In this document: piece after piece, positions 43,260 to 56,984 of the stretch
How the letters are laid out: every line of letters starts with the position of its first letter
Position numbering within the stretch: the first letter of the stretch is position 1
From: Ophioderma brevispina
Taxonomy: Eukaryota > Echinodermata > Ophiuroidea > Amphilepidida > Ophiodermatidae
Length of the DNA stretch: 64,000 bases
NCBI GenBank assembly: GCA_023653785.1
Contig: JAMKCH010084977.1
Coordinates: forward strand, 25,592 to 89,591
Direction: 5' to 3'
The notes under the pieces: generated by a model
Databases searched by the model: none
What the model was told of the DNA's origin: nothing
Seen by the model: the letters and a program-made list of their open reading frames with translations, nothing else
Made by a program: the position numbers and the translations under genes

Positions 43260-43737
43260 AGCCCGCTTTGATGTTGGGGGCGGATTGTTAACAAGTCAGT
43301 GTTTTTGTCTACTCTTATTCGACACTGACAGCGATGTACATGTACATTTGTGACTCCTATTGTACACGGGGCCGACTGCTTAACGTCCCCGTTTAAACGT
43401 CGAGCAGTGCTCAACCACTAATTCGTATGGTTGAAGCACTCTCGCCTATTTGAAAGTACAGACCATGCTCTGTAAATGCGTAAGTCCGTGCCATGGCATG
43501 TATAGACATACATGTCTTCTTCCTTCTGGTTAAACACGACTATGAGTCCTCATCCGTCTGAAGATCGGATACCCTTTGATCGTAAGTGAGGGTAAGCCGT
43601 GAAACTCAAAGTAACGGTTTGCCTTTCCAGAGGTCCTATACTTTGTAATTTTTTACGCAACTCTGTATGGTATTGAGCACTCTTAATTCCAAAGATCGTC
43701 ACCTGTAAATAATACTGTTTTACTATGATGTTATATA

Positions 43738-43805
43738 TATAATATATATATATATATACTATCTATATTATATATATTTACATATATATATATATATAAT
43801 ATATA
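43738..43805. repeat. TA microsatellite
   Basis: Interrupted (TA)n with TATATATATATA blocks over about 68 bp. Confidence 0.9.
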
Positions 43806-44385
43806 TTCCCGGGTCCCCGTCAAAAATCGGAACGGGCTTGAGCAAGGGACACGAGAGGTTTTATTAGGATACATTATTATTTGCAAATTTGCATTGGTTG
43901 CAGAACACCTACCGAAAAACGTTTTGAAGGTTTTTTGACAAACAATCAAACAAAAAACAAAAACATACAAACAAAAAAACAAACAAACAAACAAAACCCC
44001 ATAAAACAGAACAAACAACTACGTTTGAAACTTGACCACTAAGCTCTTCTGGCCTAATCGGCCCTAAAGAAAGCATGCTTGGATTTTCTGCCATGCATGA
44101 TATAAAATACTAAATCATCTTATTATTACCAAAAAGTATTGCCGTTTGGGGTTTCAGCCTATTCACTGATTTAATACAATCGCATTGACCCTTCCTGTGC
44201 TCATCCAAGGAGACCACCATGCAGGATGCAAAGTTCAAATTATAAACATGAAAAGTAATTTTATTTCAGCAGTGAAAAAGTTTTCCACTAGCAAAGTTTG
44301 ATTCAATTGCAATCATGAATAAACAGAATGCCATAAATTTTAAATTGCCCCAATTACAAATTGCCTAATCTAATAGAAGGAGATA
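43806..44385. other. No gene seen; AAAC-rich tract
   Basis: 43945-44010 is a run of CAAAC/AAAAC words similar to 5209-5300. The Cys/Phe/Leu-rich minus frame over it (95 codons) is its translation. Confidence 0.5.
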
Positions 44386-44836
44386 GACCATTTGCAACGA
44401 TCCCCGAAATGCATCTCAGGCGGGGGCCCATTTCCATCCGGTACCTTTTTAAAAACCAGCCTCAAGTCGGCTAAAAACATACCGTTAGGAGCGTAACGAA
44501 AAGACCAGAAAACTTACCCTCTCTGTGACGTTGCCAGCTTGTTGTCGTCATCGTCCGTCATGTGACCAGTTGGGCACAGTACGATCGAAAAATTCACGTT
44601 TTGTCGTGAATTTCAACACCAGTGCCTCGATTGGTTTTTTCCATAATATACATTCTTTTACATTTTTGTAAGATTACTTCACGTCAAAAGGTAATTTTGG
44701 TATTGTAATTTTAGGCACTGTTCGGCGACGCGAACCCGAACAACAAATTTTTTTGTAAACATGCCCTCTGGTACAAGTTTAACGGATGGAATGGGCACCG
44801 AATGAGATTTCATTTGGGGATCGTGCAAATGGTCTA
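44386..44836. mobile_element. Inverted-repeat element of about 450 bp
   Basis: ATAGACCATTTGCAACGATC, CCGAAATGCATCTCA and GGCCCATTTCCATCCGGTAC on the left mirror GGATGGAATGGGCACCGAAT, GAGATTTCATTTGGGGATCG and TGCAAATGGTCTAT on the right. Arms are about 60-65 bp. The interior has GTTTTGTCGTGAATTTCAAC and no coding capacity. Confidence 0.85.
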
Positions 44837-47200
44837 TTGATGCCTGGACGTTTTGCTAGTTCCGATTAGGCTATTTTTCCCCACTAGACACGAATATCGA
44901 AGCCTCATGTCATAGCGTATCGGAAAATATGTTCACTCATCTGCAGCAGAGAAGCGTGCTGACAATTGCAAGCCCTTGCGTCTCCCTCACCAGCACCGCC
45001 TTCTCAGCATGCTCAGCCTGGGCATGTGATTCACGCATAATCAAATCTGATGAGTATCAAATCCAATCATATCATAAATGTTTTTATTACCTGATACCAA
45101 GCGTTGGAATAAGAAAATAAATCTACACGCCTCTATAGTGAAATTAAGAGCTAAGAAACCGCGCCTTATCTTAAAAAATGGCTGCGTCCATGCTGGCAAC
45201 ACAATCTGTCTGGGAAAGGCTGTTTCTTCCCTTTATTGCTAATGATCTCTGGTTAAAGGGACTAACCCGCTAAATTTATTTTAGATATCTGATAAATTAT
45301 GTATATCAAATGATTTTCACATTGATGAATATACAATAGATTAATAGCTCTTTAAAGACAAAATTAAATCGGGAACTGATTAGGCGCAACATGTTACACC
45401 AATAATCTCACGGCCATAGTGACCCCCCCCCGTGTTCGCGTCATTCCATAGTTTTGTCCCATGCTGATTGTCAAAACAAAATAATAGGCCTTTTAGGCCT
45501 TTTGAATCGACGCACATCTGCAGTGATATTCAATAAAGAAATAACTACTTCAGACGATTAACCTCAATAAAATACGAGTAGGCCTCCTTACTTCGGATGT
45601 TAATTTTACCACAGTAACCCAAAGAAGAATAGAGCCAATTGAAGTCCGCACTTGTCCCACATCACCGTTCAGCTAGCAATTCACTGCCATATAGCAAAAT
45701 GTGTTATTCCAAGGTAAGCATGAAGGTCGAATTTGTTAATTGGATTTTAACGCGTGGAATTTCAAGTGATTGTATAGCATGTAGCATTGAGTGACTCTAA
45801 TAGAAAATGGCTCTATTCGAGCATTACATGCTGAATCAAGCGTTTCGGTTGACATTTAGGAGGTCACGCTTTTTTAAAAAGACTAAGACTTAGAATATAG
45901 TGACATTTTTGTGAGACACACTCTATAACCGCTAAAATTCTAACATCCAATCGACAAACCTGCTTCATTCCTTGTTGGCAACATGGCCGCTGCTCCCAGC
46001 TGGGGGTGAAGCCCATTCAAAACCATCGTCCGTGCTGCATGCTGGGCGCTGACATTGTTAATAATTGCCGGAATAATTATTAAGTTTGGTTGCTTGTATA
46101 CACACATAAGTCATTCGATACAAACAATCCGGACAAATATCAGTTGTTGGATGTTGGGCGCTATTGGGTGGGTGCGGTTAAATTTTGTCCTACCCAGGCC
46201 ACACACGCAATGAATGATGTCAGTTCCTGATTTAAAAGCCACTACACCGATTTTTTTCCAAATTATAGATTTGTCCCCATGTTGATTTTAATTGAGAGTT
46301 TTGCACCAAATGGAACACATGCTATGAGCGCAAACCTGCATTGAATTTTGTTAAATGAGAACTTTTTGTAGTTACTCCTTTCGAAATTTGTTTTGTTCTC
46401 TAATTTAGTAGTTTTACAACAGCGCCCCATTGTACACAATCGTCAAAAGTTTTACAAGGTTGTCGTGGAGAAAGCCCGTGGTATGACTGCGAACAATCGT
46501 AAACAAATAAACCATGAAACTACTAACAGTGACCAAACTGCCGGCCAAACTGTCGACAAAAAGATAGTAAACGCTGGGATGTGTACAGGGATGATGTAAA
46601 AGCATAATTACGAAGGCTATAGCGACGGTGCGGCGTGTGAGATGGCAATCACCAATGCAAGGCATGCCTTAGTGTCGCTTGACATATCCGGGCGAAGCCC
46701 GGGGCTATGAGACGCAACTTCCTGTCGGGAAAAAAGTTTTAAAATACTTCACTTACCGACCTCCTATTGGTATATTCAGATTCCTTGAGTGTTATTATTC
46801 CGAATATATAATTATTAGGACAAAAATAAAGCAATACTGAGGTATTATGAAACAGTTTTCTGCAAGTTTTTGATGTAGAATTGTAATAAGGGCAAAGTTT
46901 AGTGTACTTCAGTGCCTTAAATTTTCTTTCATTTTGAGCCAGTTATTGATGCCAAACATCCTCGTTAATACACTGACATAAACTGCACAAACGTCAACCG
47001 TTACAAATTAGAATCAGTGACATTTGGTATGGATTTGTAAGTCAAGGTGAGTAAATGCAGGTTTTAAAAAGGCGTGATGGACCCTCAACCTAGTACACGA
47101 CCATCCCAATATGGAGTTTCTAGTCAGGAGAAACCTAGGACTCGCCTTGGTGCTGCCAATTCACTCGATGTGTGTTCTCGCGTGCATGCCAGAGTAATCA
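44837..47200. other. No gene seen
   Basis: Frames at 44929-45120, 46393-46599 (with an opposite frame) and 47074-47376 lack recognisable domains. 46679-46705 forms a small stem (CCGGGCGAAGCCCGG). I cannot support a gene or RNA here. Confidence 0.4.
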
Positions 47201-48290
47201 TACAACTGAACTTGCAACCCGGGGGGCGGGGGGGGGGGGGTTCCTTGGATTGCGTCGGTTACCCATCTCGTTTCCACAAAAACGAGGGGATAGCCGCAAG
47301 GATGCGGCGGGGATACGCTAGGGGTATCAAATTCACAATAATAAATTCTAGTCCCCGAGGGGTATCCAAATATTAGTTGTGATTGTGACTGGTTCAATGA
47401 ACAAATATGGAAAAAAATAACCTAAAATATCAGCAAATAAATCCCAATGTGAATTTTTCTTGCAATAGCACAAGTGTCATTTTCTTGTATTATTAGATAT
47501 TTTAAAGGTAGATATTTCTTATTAATACGTATTTAGAAAGGTCATAAAAAGGGGGTTTAATTTCACTGCAAATTGGTCCCGTTAGGGGTCTATTTTCATG
47601 AAAAATTGCCAAAAAACTGTCCGTAGGGTAATTTTGATGAAAATTGGTCCCGTTAGGGGTCACCTTCAGAACCCATGGAACGAGCATGGGTACCAACAAA
47701 ACCCTGAGAACCCTCCCGGGACTGCAAGCAAGTGTACTGCCAGCAAGGCTAGACTAAAGTACCCAATGGCTTAGGAAGATTTTCAGGATTGGGGAGCCCA
47801 CCGCGAGCCCGTGCGAGTGGGGGAGCAGTAGAGAAGTGGACAGCCACCAGCAAAGGGGGTGGGCCAATTTTTTCTTCCCCCCATTGCCCACCCCCCCGCC
47901 CCAGAAGAGAAAAATTATGGGTTTTGTGGCAAAAAAACAGCGATTTTTTTGGCCAAAAAATCACCCAAATTGGTTAAAATTTTTGGGAAAATCAACGATT
48001 TGGGGCCCAAATTCGTTAAAAATCTCAAACTTTTGAACTTTCCCCCCCCCCAGCTATTTCAATCTACCCCCCCAGAATTTCATTTTCCCAAAAAAGGAAG
48101 TCTGGTGCTTACCCTTGGGGGGAGGGGAAAGCTTTGGAATTTGGATTGTTTTGGTTTTAAAAGCGTGATAAGATTATTGGGGGGGCTCAAGGGGTTATCA
48201 AAGAGTTTTTGTAAATTGTATGATTTATGAATACGATTCTTTTAGGATGATACTAAAAAAAAAATAAATCCGCCCGGCTTCATTAGAATA
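47200..48290. other. Homopolymer-rich region, no gene seen
   Basis: Many G- and C-runs (47221-47240, 47870-47905, 48040-48070). CAAATTGGTCCCGTTAGGGGTC at 47570 and AAATTGGTCCCGTTAGGGGT at 47641 form a direct repeat about 70 bp apart. The 123-codon plus frame 47859-48230 is dominated by Pro/Lys/Phe low complexity and has parallel frames in all phases. Confidence 0.45.
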
Positions 48291-48890
48291 ATTAGGTTGG
48301 GTCCCTAGGAACCCCCCCCCGTGGGCCCCTACGGAAGTGAAAAAAATCAAGATATTTTAACTATTAAAAAAAATTAAAGTACTTAAATCTTGGGATTTAT
48401 TGCTTAGATATATACCTTAGTAGGCAATTAATTAATAATTAATAATTACTTAAATCAAATAACCTTTATATGCTGAGAGCATCAACTTGATTTTTAACGA
48501 GGTGCTCTTAACGGTGTAAGTCTAATGGGAAAATCAAGGTTGATTTTGAAGTTTCTGAGGCGAAAAATACAGATGGTATAAATTTGGCTATATTTTGATG
48601 ATTATTTTAATTGGTTATTCTAGAGTAGATATAATGAATTATTTTGGTCAAAACCTTATATTGGATTTGCGGAGGATGGAAATGTGCGAACCACTCTTTT
48701 TCGGAGAAGAGGACAATTTCAAGGGCCATAGGTAATAGGTCAAAGGTTCGGAATTTCATTTAATGTGGGTATGTGTTCCTACGTGACCCCATTTCGTGTT
48801 GTAGTTCATGATCAACTCCATGGGGAAGTGCTTTCTGCGTGGGTCCCTAGGAACCCCCCCACCCTTGGGCACTAACGAAGTTTTTTTTTA
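48291..48890. repeat. Direct repeats GGGTCCCTAGGAACCCC, about 546 bp apart
   Basis: TTGGGTCCCTAGGAACCCCC with GTGGGCCCCTACGGAAGT at 48297-48338 and GTGGGTCCCTAGGAACCCCC with TTGGGCACTAACGAAGT at 48839-48881. They could be terminal direct repeats of a decayed element. The core GGGTCCCTAGGAACCC is itself nearly palindromic. Confidence 0.6.
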
Positions 48891-49144
48891 GCTTGAGGCA
48901 CTAGTGTTAAAGGGCAACAAGAGATTTACATTATCAGGTGTCCCTAAAAATTTGAAGTACTGATTTTCCCTGATGTAAAGCTTTTCCATAAAAAATATCC
49001 CCATCTGAAAAGGTTTTAGCTGAGAATGTGTCTTTGGTACAAAAATTATGAATTTATAATTTCGTATAGGAGCAAATATGAAAATTCAGCAATTGTTTTT
49101 TTATTGAAATATAAGCAAATCCAAAATCGTTTATTGCATTGGTA
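48891..49144. other. No gene seen
   Basis: AT-rich spacer. Confidence 0.4.
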
Positions 49145-51515
49145 TGAATCCCATTTGGTTAATAGCCATTTGGTCTAATCAAATGGTCCAACCCATTTGT
49201 ATTAATACCATCTGCTAATCCCTTTAAGTCTAACATCCAATTTATCTAACAAACCAAAATGTCTAAATGCCATTTAATTTTAAGCGCATTGGTCTAATTG
49301 CCCATTTTGTTCTTACTAAACAATGTGGGTCCTAATAATCACAAAAAAATTTGTCTAATTTCCCATTTGGTCTAATATCCAACTTGTCTATATCATTTTG
49401 TCTAATATCCTTTGGTCTTATAACCAATGGTCTTAATACCCATTTGTCTACTAACATTCGGGTATAATATCCTTCTGGTCTAATATTCCCTTTGGTCTAT
49501 AATTATCCATTTGGGTCTAAATTCCATTGGTCTAATAGCCATTAAGTTTGGTCCACCTTGGTTCAATCTACTTGGTAATTTGGACCAGAGCCGGGGGGGG
49601 GGGGGTCCAGTCTTTCATAGGACATGGGGGGTATCATCCGTGTCCAAGAATACAAGTAAAAGGGTAGTTTTTTCAGGATCAGGCACGTTACGTAACGTGA
49701 AAAGGGTCTAAAATCACCCAAAATCAAGAAAAAGGGTATATTTTCTAATGAGGAATACGCATTTAGGGTCCATATTCATTTCAGCAAAAAAAATTAAACG
49801 GGTGTTCAGGAAGGTCTGTACGTGCCTTCAAATCTGTGCTTTCAAATCCCTCATTTCCAAAATTTTCGGCGCTACGCGCGAGTAAAGAAAACATACACAT
49901 AATTTAGTACAGGCTATTGCTTTGAGATTGAGAAATAACGACCTCTTTTTGTGATTGCCTGATTTATGTGCTATTACCAAATTGTTCTATTCACTTAACA
50001 CATGAAACGGACAATGTTTTAGAATATTTTAAAACTCATAATTTATTTAAATGTCGGTCAATTCTAGGTTTATAATTGTCTTAAAATAACTTTTGGGACA
50101 TAATTTGGGTGCATAATTGCGCGGATTCGGCAATTTTCAGGGAAAATGCCGATTTATCGCTGCGCTGCAAATGCGGAAATAAGTGCCGAAAATAATAACG
50201 TTCTCTAAATGCGAACTCTCCCGGATCCTTTAGACCCATAGGAAATGTCTTGAAAACTAAATACCTCAAGGTTTCCGCGACCCACCCCGTGCAGCTTACG
50301 AACTCTCCAAGAACACCTTTAATTTTATGATTAGTTCAAATAAAACCTTACATGCATGAACTATATTTTACTGTTTATACCGTCGATCATTGGCCTATAT
50401 GCATTTTAAAGTTAACCACTAATACAAATATCAAATTGGTTTTTCTTTATCAAATTTACATGAGAAAATGTATTTCGGAAAGCAAACATTGCTTGGCATG
50501 GGTTTCGCGCGAAGCGCGAGAGAGAGCGGCACCCCCTCCCACGCCCTTACTATATGAATTCGCTGTGACACTTTAACCCATCAAGTCTGTTTTACTTTTT
50601 ATAAGCCCATTTATCATACCTATATTTTGCTATAGTGAATCACTTACAAAATTTCAAATTATTTCTATCAAATTCGCATGAAAATGTGCGTTTGGAAAGT
50701 GAAGATTGCATGCAGCCATATCGTCGACTTTTTTCGACTAGTCGTGCCGCCGTCCTGTGAATTGTTGGATACGTCCCTGGCTCAAAATGCATTCCCCTTT
50801 TTAAATTCCTTTCCTCGGATACACATCCTGGCTGAAAAATTAACTTTCCCCAGATATTTTCTGAATTACAACAAGCTCAGACAAGCCTCTCTGGTGTCCA
50901 AAAGAATATGGTTTGGGTTTTTATGTATAAATGGGTAATAATAGCATCAATTACTTGATTAGGGTAGGGAGAAAGACAAATACTTGTTAAGGGTATGCAA
51001 AATTGCATTGCTGATACTTGTTTAGGGGCGCAAATTCCATCAAGTACTTGTTTAGGGTAGCTAATTGCGCTGCTGCTGATACGTGTTTAGGGTGAAAATC
51101 AAGCTTCGAAAATACGTATAGGGTGCTTTTTGTGATCGCTTGGACACGGATGATAACCCCTTGTCAATGAAGTGGGCCCCCGGGGACCAGAGTGACCATT
51201 AGACCAAATGATATATAGACCAAATGAGTATTGACAAATGGGTATGGACCCAAAGGGTATTAGACCCAAAGGGATTAGCTATCCCAGATGGATATTAGGC
51301 CAGTAGGATATAGCCCCAAATGAATATAGACCAATAAGAACATTTGACCAAACTCAGCTTGACGAGGATATGGGTAATAGACGATATGAGATTTAGACCA
51401 GATGAAAAAATGGGACTAATGGCTCTTAGACTAAATGGTTATTGCTCTTAATTGGTTATTAGACTAAATGGTGAGTAGAACAATTGTAGTTAGCCAGATG
51501 GCCATTAGAACAAGC
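49145..51515. mobile_element. 2.4-kb element bounded by inverted minisatellite arms
   Basis: The left arm (49145-49560) is a minisatellite of about 16-18 bp units, ATTTGGTCTAATACCC and variants, more than 20 units. The right arm (51190-51515) is the same repeat inverted (GGTATTAGACCAAATG and variants). Inside the arms a second inverted pair occurs: GGTATCATCCGTGTCCAAG (49630) with CTTGGACACGGATGATAACC (51139). AGTACTTGTTTAGGGT words repeat at 50980-51110 on one side and AAAAAGGGTA words at 49650-49740 on the other. About 1.5 kb of interior has no transposase. It fits a foldback-type transposon with arms made of tandem repeats. Confidence 0.82.
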
Positions 51516-54439
51516 GGGATTATACAACAGGCACTCACATCAAAATCACCAATTTTTTCTCTTTAAGACATTTTGTTGCCAAAACACAAGGTAAGAGAAC
51601 TCTATTGAGTTGTCTAATATATTTGGGTGCCTCAAAAAATATCTTGCTTGGCACCTTTAAGGACAGGAGAAGAAAAGTTTTAGATTTGCGTCTGGAATTT
51701 TTCAAAATGGCATGAGGCTTTATTTCATTAGTGATTCATTATGTATTTTCATGAGTTGACTTGCGAGTTATGAGTTCATGGTTTTCCAGAGCTGAAGGAG
51801 CAATCACCATCAACAGACAAGGGATAAAAATATGTATATTCAGAGTCGGATCTGCTGTACTCTTATATTGTTATTGCGTAATTGTCCTCTTACAGCTGAG
51901 GATTGGAAACTGATTTTTTATGATGGAGCTTTTTCCATGCAAATAATTTGAAATTTGTTTTAATGAAAATTTTCAGCGGCAGGTTTTGGAGCATGCGGGG
52001 GCGGCGCGGGCGGACGCAAAATAAACTTCATTCCCTTGGCCTAAAATAATGTCAAAATTTCTGGGCTTGATGGAAGCCTCAGAAAATTTGAACAAAAATG
52101 CGGTATTCTTAAAAATGGGTTATATTTCTCTACCAAAGGACCCTTAGAAATGGGTGCGACTCCTCATCTGCACATCCTAAACCAAACCACATCTGAGTAG
52201 CCCCCTCCCGGCACCGATTATGAAAGTAATTCCTGATTCAAAATATTGGTCAAATACCCAATATAATGTGAGAATTAGATAAAATAATCAGTGGTCCCCA
52301 TTTAAAAAATGGACTGAGAACATGAGAGCAGTGGTGAAGGTGAAAGTGGAAATGTAAAAAAAGCAAAAGTGATAAAGTGAAGTATTGTTTATAAAGGGGG
52401 TGCCGCAAGTGTGGTAATGGATACACTTGTGTTAAATGGCGTTTGTTTCAGTTCGTCGTGTTTATGGATACGCAAGGGGCAGGAAACCAAGGCTCATGCG
52501 AAAGTGTTGCTGTGCGTGCTGCATATGTAAGTGTTATAGGATTGCATGTCATTGCAGTGGTGTTTTGGGTTACACACTTTTGCAAGTGTTTATGGGGATG
52601 CATTTTGGATACAAATGCGTATGGAGAAGTCGTTTGCAAGTTATGTTTGGCTAGCCCAGTAGGGGGTTTGAGTCCATCCACAATGCCACTGGTTGTGGGA
52701 AATTTCACTTTAATAAGATCATACGATTCCCACAAAAATCTCTTGGCATTGGATGATTTCAGACCTTCCATTTTATTCACATTTTCACATCCTTGAGGAA
52801 AAGCTAATTAAAAAAAACATTCTCGTTGCCATTTGCACTTGTGTGTTATGAGCAATTCCTTCTTCCCACGGTTCCATAGGCTACCGTACTGTAATTTTTG
52901 TCACCATTTTTAAAAAAAAAAAAAAAAAAAAACTTAACTCAATTTAGCCCACACAAGGTTGCTAGTACTTGCATTTTTTGCCTTGATCATGAAATGTCGT
53001 GGGGTATCAAACTGTCTATTTGACACTTTTTAGGCCAATGGAAAGTCAATGTTAGGTTTCCCGTAAAAAATTTTGCAAATCTAATGAGCAACTCTTACAT
53101 TTATTATTCATTATGGCGTAATTTGATACATATATAAAAATAAATAAACAGCAATTTCACCCAACCTTCAGCGTGGCTATTACTAGCTAAAATATGTGTC
53201 AAAACGCCACCAAACATTTAAAAAGATTTTGAACTGTTCTGTGGCTTTAAAATTACTCTAACAACCACATTCACCAAGATGGATCACAAGAAGAAAGAAA
53301 GAAGAACCGTATTTCTTTAAAATACAAAATAATGAACTTTTTGAGATTTCAGCATCTCAAATGCGGGCAGGAAAGGCAGAGAAAAAGAAAATCATAACAC
53401 GGGCGGGTAGGGGAAACATAACATCGACTTTCATACGCTTAAACTAAGTACTGACCATTCATGTACAACAGGCAAATTGGCAATGTGCATTGGGGGATTG
53501 ATTCAAAAACCCCTGTGGGGTACACCAATTGTGTGCAGGTATGTGTTCTCGTGTATGCACTTGTTTGAAAATGCATATAAGGGTACGTCACCATTACACA
53601 AGTGCAAATTTGCAATGTGACCAATAATGCCCATGAAGTCATGCGAGTACGCACTCACTTTATAAAGGTTTTGTCCCTTTGATGCGGTACGCAGTCGCCT
53701 TTGTGTTTTTGAGCAAGGGTCACTGTACACAGGTGACTCTTTACAAGACATTGGGGTTTGCAAACACTGCAGGCAATTGTGTAGCAGGGATAAATAAAAC
53801 ATTGCACTATTATATTTGTTCCAATACTTTTTTCACGTTGTGCACCCACAAAAATTTGCAGGAAAAATACATTGGGGCACGTATTCCAAAAAAATTTCTT
53901 TCAGGGGACTGAAGGTGCATTCATACTTCATGGCAATACAGTGCAGTGGGAAAAATGGATGAACCACCCTCTGCTCAATGCAGCAGCATACAGTTCTATT
54001 GCCATTGTGTTGAGTGTTGAAATTAATTTTCCATTCCTGTGATGCGTTGTATTGCAGTGAAGTACGAGTAGACCTTTAGTGGTGTCATGAGTCTTTTGGG
54101 TGGTTATAACGTAGAGCACAAACAAAGAAGAGGGTACCAAAAACCCCTAAGAGTTTCATGACGATTAGCCATGGCCAAATGAGAACATTAAGATTGACAA
54201 ATAGGTCTGTTTCACAACCTATTTTATCATTTGCTGACACCACAAGTTCCACTTATCACATGCAAAACTTCAAACACACTCAAAACACTAATTGTGAGCT
54301 ACAATCTTGGAAAAATTAGTTGGACACACTCACCACAATTTGCCACATTGCTCATCCAGGCCAGAGTTAAGAGCCCACAAGCCCTGTTATATCACTCACT
54401 TGAAAGCCCCGACCTTCCACTTTAACTTACCCTCACGAC
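51516..54439. other. No gene supported; unassigned
   Basis: Two frames of 117 and 110 codons overlap on opposite strands at 52443-52796, and neither shows a domain. 52911-52932 is an A-run. 53440-54160 has several overlapping Cys/Tyr-rich frames. I looked for splice-bounded exons and found none convincing. Confidence 0.4.
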
Positions 54440-54572
54440 CCCATCCATCAAGTTGGGGAATTGGCAAGCCTGCTGATGATGATACCCCATCAACATTGTT
54501 GGGGGAGAGGGGGAACACTTTTGTCCCCAAATTTGTTCAAAGTGTTCAACAATTATTTCCAAGATTGTAGAT
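54440..54572. repeat. Dispersed repeat shared with 23436-23572
   Basis: CCCATCCATCAAGTTGG, CATCAACATTGTTGGGGGAG and AAAGTGTTCAACAATTA align with the other copy. It is directly followed by CAGTGGCATAACCAGC (54575), a CAGTGGCG-type hAT left end without a detectable right end. Confidence 0.6.
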
Positions 54573-56150
54573 GGCAGTGGCATAACCAGCTGTTTTTTTT
54601 GGGGAGGGGGGCATATATTAAGTTTGTTTATAGTACCGTATATGCCTATGGTTTTCACTCTAAATTGGCTCATATGCAGAAAAAGAAAATCACTAACGTC
54701 CACAGGGGGAGGGAGGAAAGTGGAAGGGGCAATATTACTCATGGTTATGAAATTAACTACATTAACAGAAAATATAAGATAGCTGAAATCTCTCTTTGCA
54801 TCGTTGAAAACTACCTAATAGTGTGCTTGTTTTGTTTATTTGCAAAATTAAAAGTGTGCCTAGTAAAAGTACCCTTATCCACACTTCCATTAAGTGCTTT
54901 TACAGAGTCTGGATTTGGAAACATGCTACCCCATGGTGGCTGTTTTAATTTTTTTTTTTATTTGTTGACCAGAATTACTTTCAAATGTTATATGCAAAGT
55001 GAAACAAAAATGTTGTAAACTGGATTGAAAACTTCAGGTTTATTCTACTACTTACTAACAAAGGAGAATGGTCTTAGTTTTCATCTCAACACACCCATCT
55101 TAAAGGTTTTCTGCAGACTTTTTTAAATCTGTTTTGATAACCCAGAGACCATGAAAATGGACACTTTCTGGCCAAAATCTTTAGCACTCCAAACATCTTT
55201 AAGACACCTCAGAGATCACAGGGGTATATGAGAACAATGTTTTCTTCAGATGCTAATATTTTGATCACTTCCAGTACAATGTTGGAAGTCCTGGGGATGA
55301 TGCTACATGTATTTGAAATTGGGCCATATACCTTTTAAGGGGTCAGTGGAGGTGATCTAAGTACAATTTTAAAAAGGCAAGAAATCTTTAAATCACCCTT
55401 AAGCATAACCAGACCTGTGAGTGGGGTTTGAAAAAAGATGAAATACAGCATAAACATACAAATACAATTAGAGTCAACTGAAATTAGAGTCAATGATATT
55501 CACTGAACCATAAACTAGTCACTAGCACTGCACTAATCATGGCTAAACTCTTTCCCATTACGATGCTACAAGCATAAATCATCACACGACTACAAGAAGG
55601 TGATATACAATGGCTGCCATTTATTGAGATAACTTTCAATTCCTTGAGTAATTGGCTCTTGAAATGATTCTACAGTCACCTCAAAAACCATTTCAAGAGC
55701 CACTGACTAAAGACTTGGCATAAAAGTATGTTTTATGGTAATTTCAGACAATGACCTTCTTGCATTCACATGACAAAATATGTATTGTTTACAATTACCT
55801 GATGACATTTTGTACAGTAATCTATGGGGAGTTGTGTGATACATGCAATTATACCTAAGTTCACACATACAGTGGATTCAAATGAAATTTAGGAATTAAG
55901 ATATGTTTGCGATAACATTTTCTACAAAGCAAAGATATTACATGTTGTAATCGGGTGGGGGCACCTTTAGATCATTCAATAATTGATTTCTGTTTCCATA
56001 TACGTGCACACATTTTAACAATACTTACATGCATGCTCTTTGGGTAGTGTCCCACATGTTACCTCCTCAAAAGAATGAGCTCATTCAGAGCCCATTAAAG
56101 ATCATGGCCCAAATATGGTCAGATTTACCAAAGTGTGGTAAATGTTTCAT
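54573..56150. other. No gene supported
   Basis: A 185-codon plus frame spans 54461-55018, partly over the dispersed repeat. Its middle (YKIAEISLCIVENYLIVCLF) is hydrophobic, but I recognise no family and regard it as chance. A short inverted pair lies at 55650-55706 (GGCTCTTGAAATG / CATTTCAAGAGCC). Confidence 0.4.
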
Positions 56151-56279
56151 ATAGAGGTCCCAATGCAAATGAGGTATAAAATATGATTGATTCCATCATG
56201 TGCTGTATAATGTTGTGTCTGCAGTAGTGCTTGATGGAATCAATGTCAATACCTCATTTCCATGCTTGGGACTTCCACA
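56151..56279. mobile_element. Short foldback
   Basis: GAGGTCCCAATGCAAATGAG and GATTGATTCCATCATG on the left mirror TGATGGAATCAATGTCAAT and CCTCATTTCCATGCTTGGGACTT (split) on the right. About 129 bp, non-coding. Confidence 0.7.
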
Positions 56280-56984
56280 TAAAATAACTTACCAAATTGC
56301 TTGGTGTTTTCACATGTAATGCTCAATTTTCATAACACTTATGGTCCTTTCGTAGTATTTCACATGTTGGTGACTTCATGGGACCTCACAAATCGTGATA
56401 GCAGACATCATGTATTTTTAATGGTTATGAGTACAGAAGACAGTGTTTTGCCAGCCTCAGATGTATGCCAGTGAGATACCATAGCTGCACATGATCCAGG
56501 GCCACTCTCCTTTACAGTCGGGCCAGACTCTCAGACCAAATCAATGCTACTATCAACTGTACAGAACTTTTTTAATCATTGTTTTTGTTGGCAACTACGA
56601 TGGATAGCTTGTGCATGCAACTTTTTTCAACCGTGTCTTATATACCAGTCTTCTTGTCTACCCAGAAAACCATGTGCAAACAAAATGGTTCTACATCTAT
56701 CCCATATGGGATCAGCACTACTGATGTTCATTTGTGCATCTGCCAATGTGGAAGCTCTGGATATAGAAGAAATTCACTGTAACATAAAAAACAAAGGACA
56801 ATATAAAGTTTATGTTCAAGCTTTCTACTAGAAAATTGCATTAATTCAAAAATTAAGGGTGGTGCAGTGTCATTAACGGGCAAATAATGTCTGACATAAG
56901 AAAAGCTTTTACTGGGAATTGGGCAACCAATAAGCTCAACCCTAGCCAGTTTGACTGTAGCTTATAAATCATGGTTTTTAAAAT
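56280..56984. other. No gene seen
   Basis: Plus frames 56544-56831 and 56579-56782 overlap and lack a known domain. Confidence 0.4.

Noticed and set aside
52443..52796. Opposing frames of 117 and 110 codons
   Set aside because: Both strands are open over the same interval and neither has a recognisable motif; most likely chance in GC-moderate sequence.
54461..55018. A 185-codon plus-strand frame, the longest uninterrupted frame outside the ARM exon and satellites
   Set aside because: Begins within a dispersed repeat, crosses a hAT-type end word and T-runs, shows no domain, and codon use looks random.
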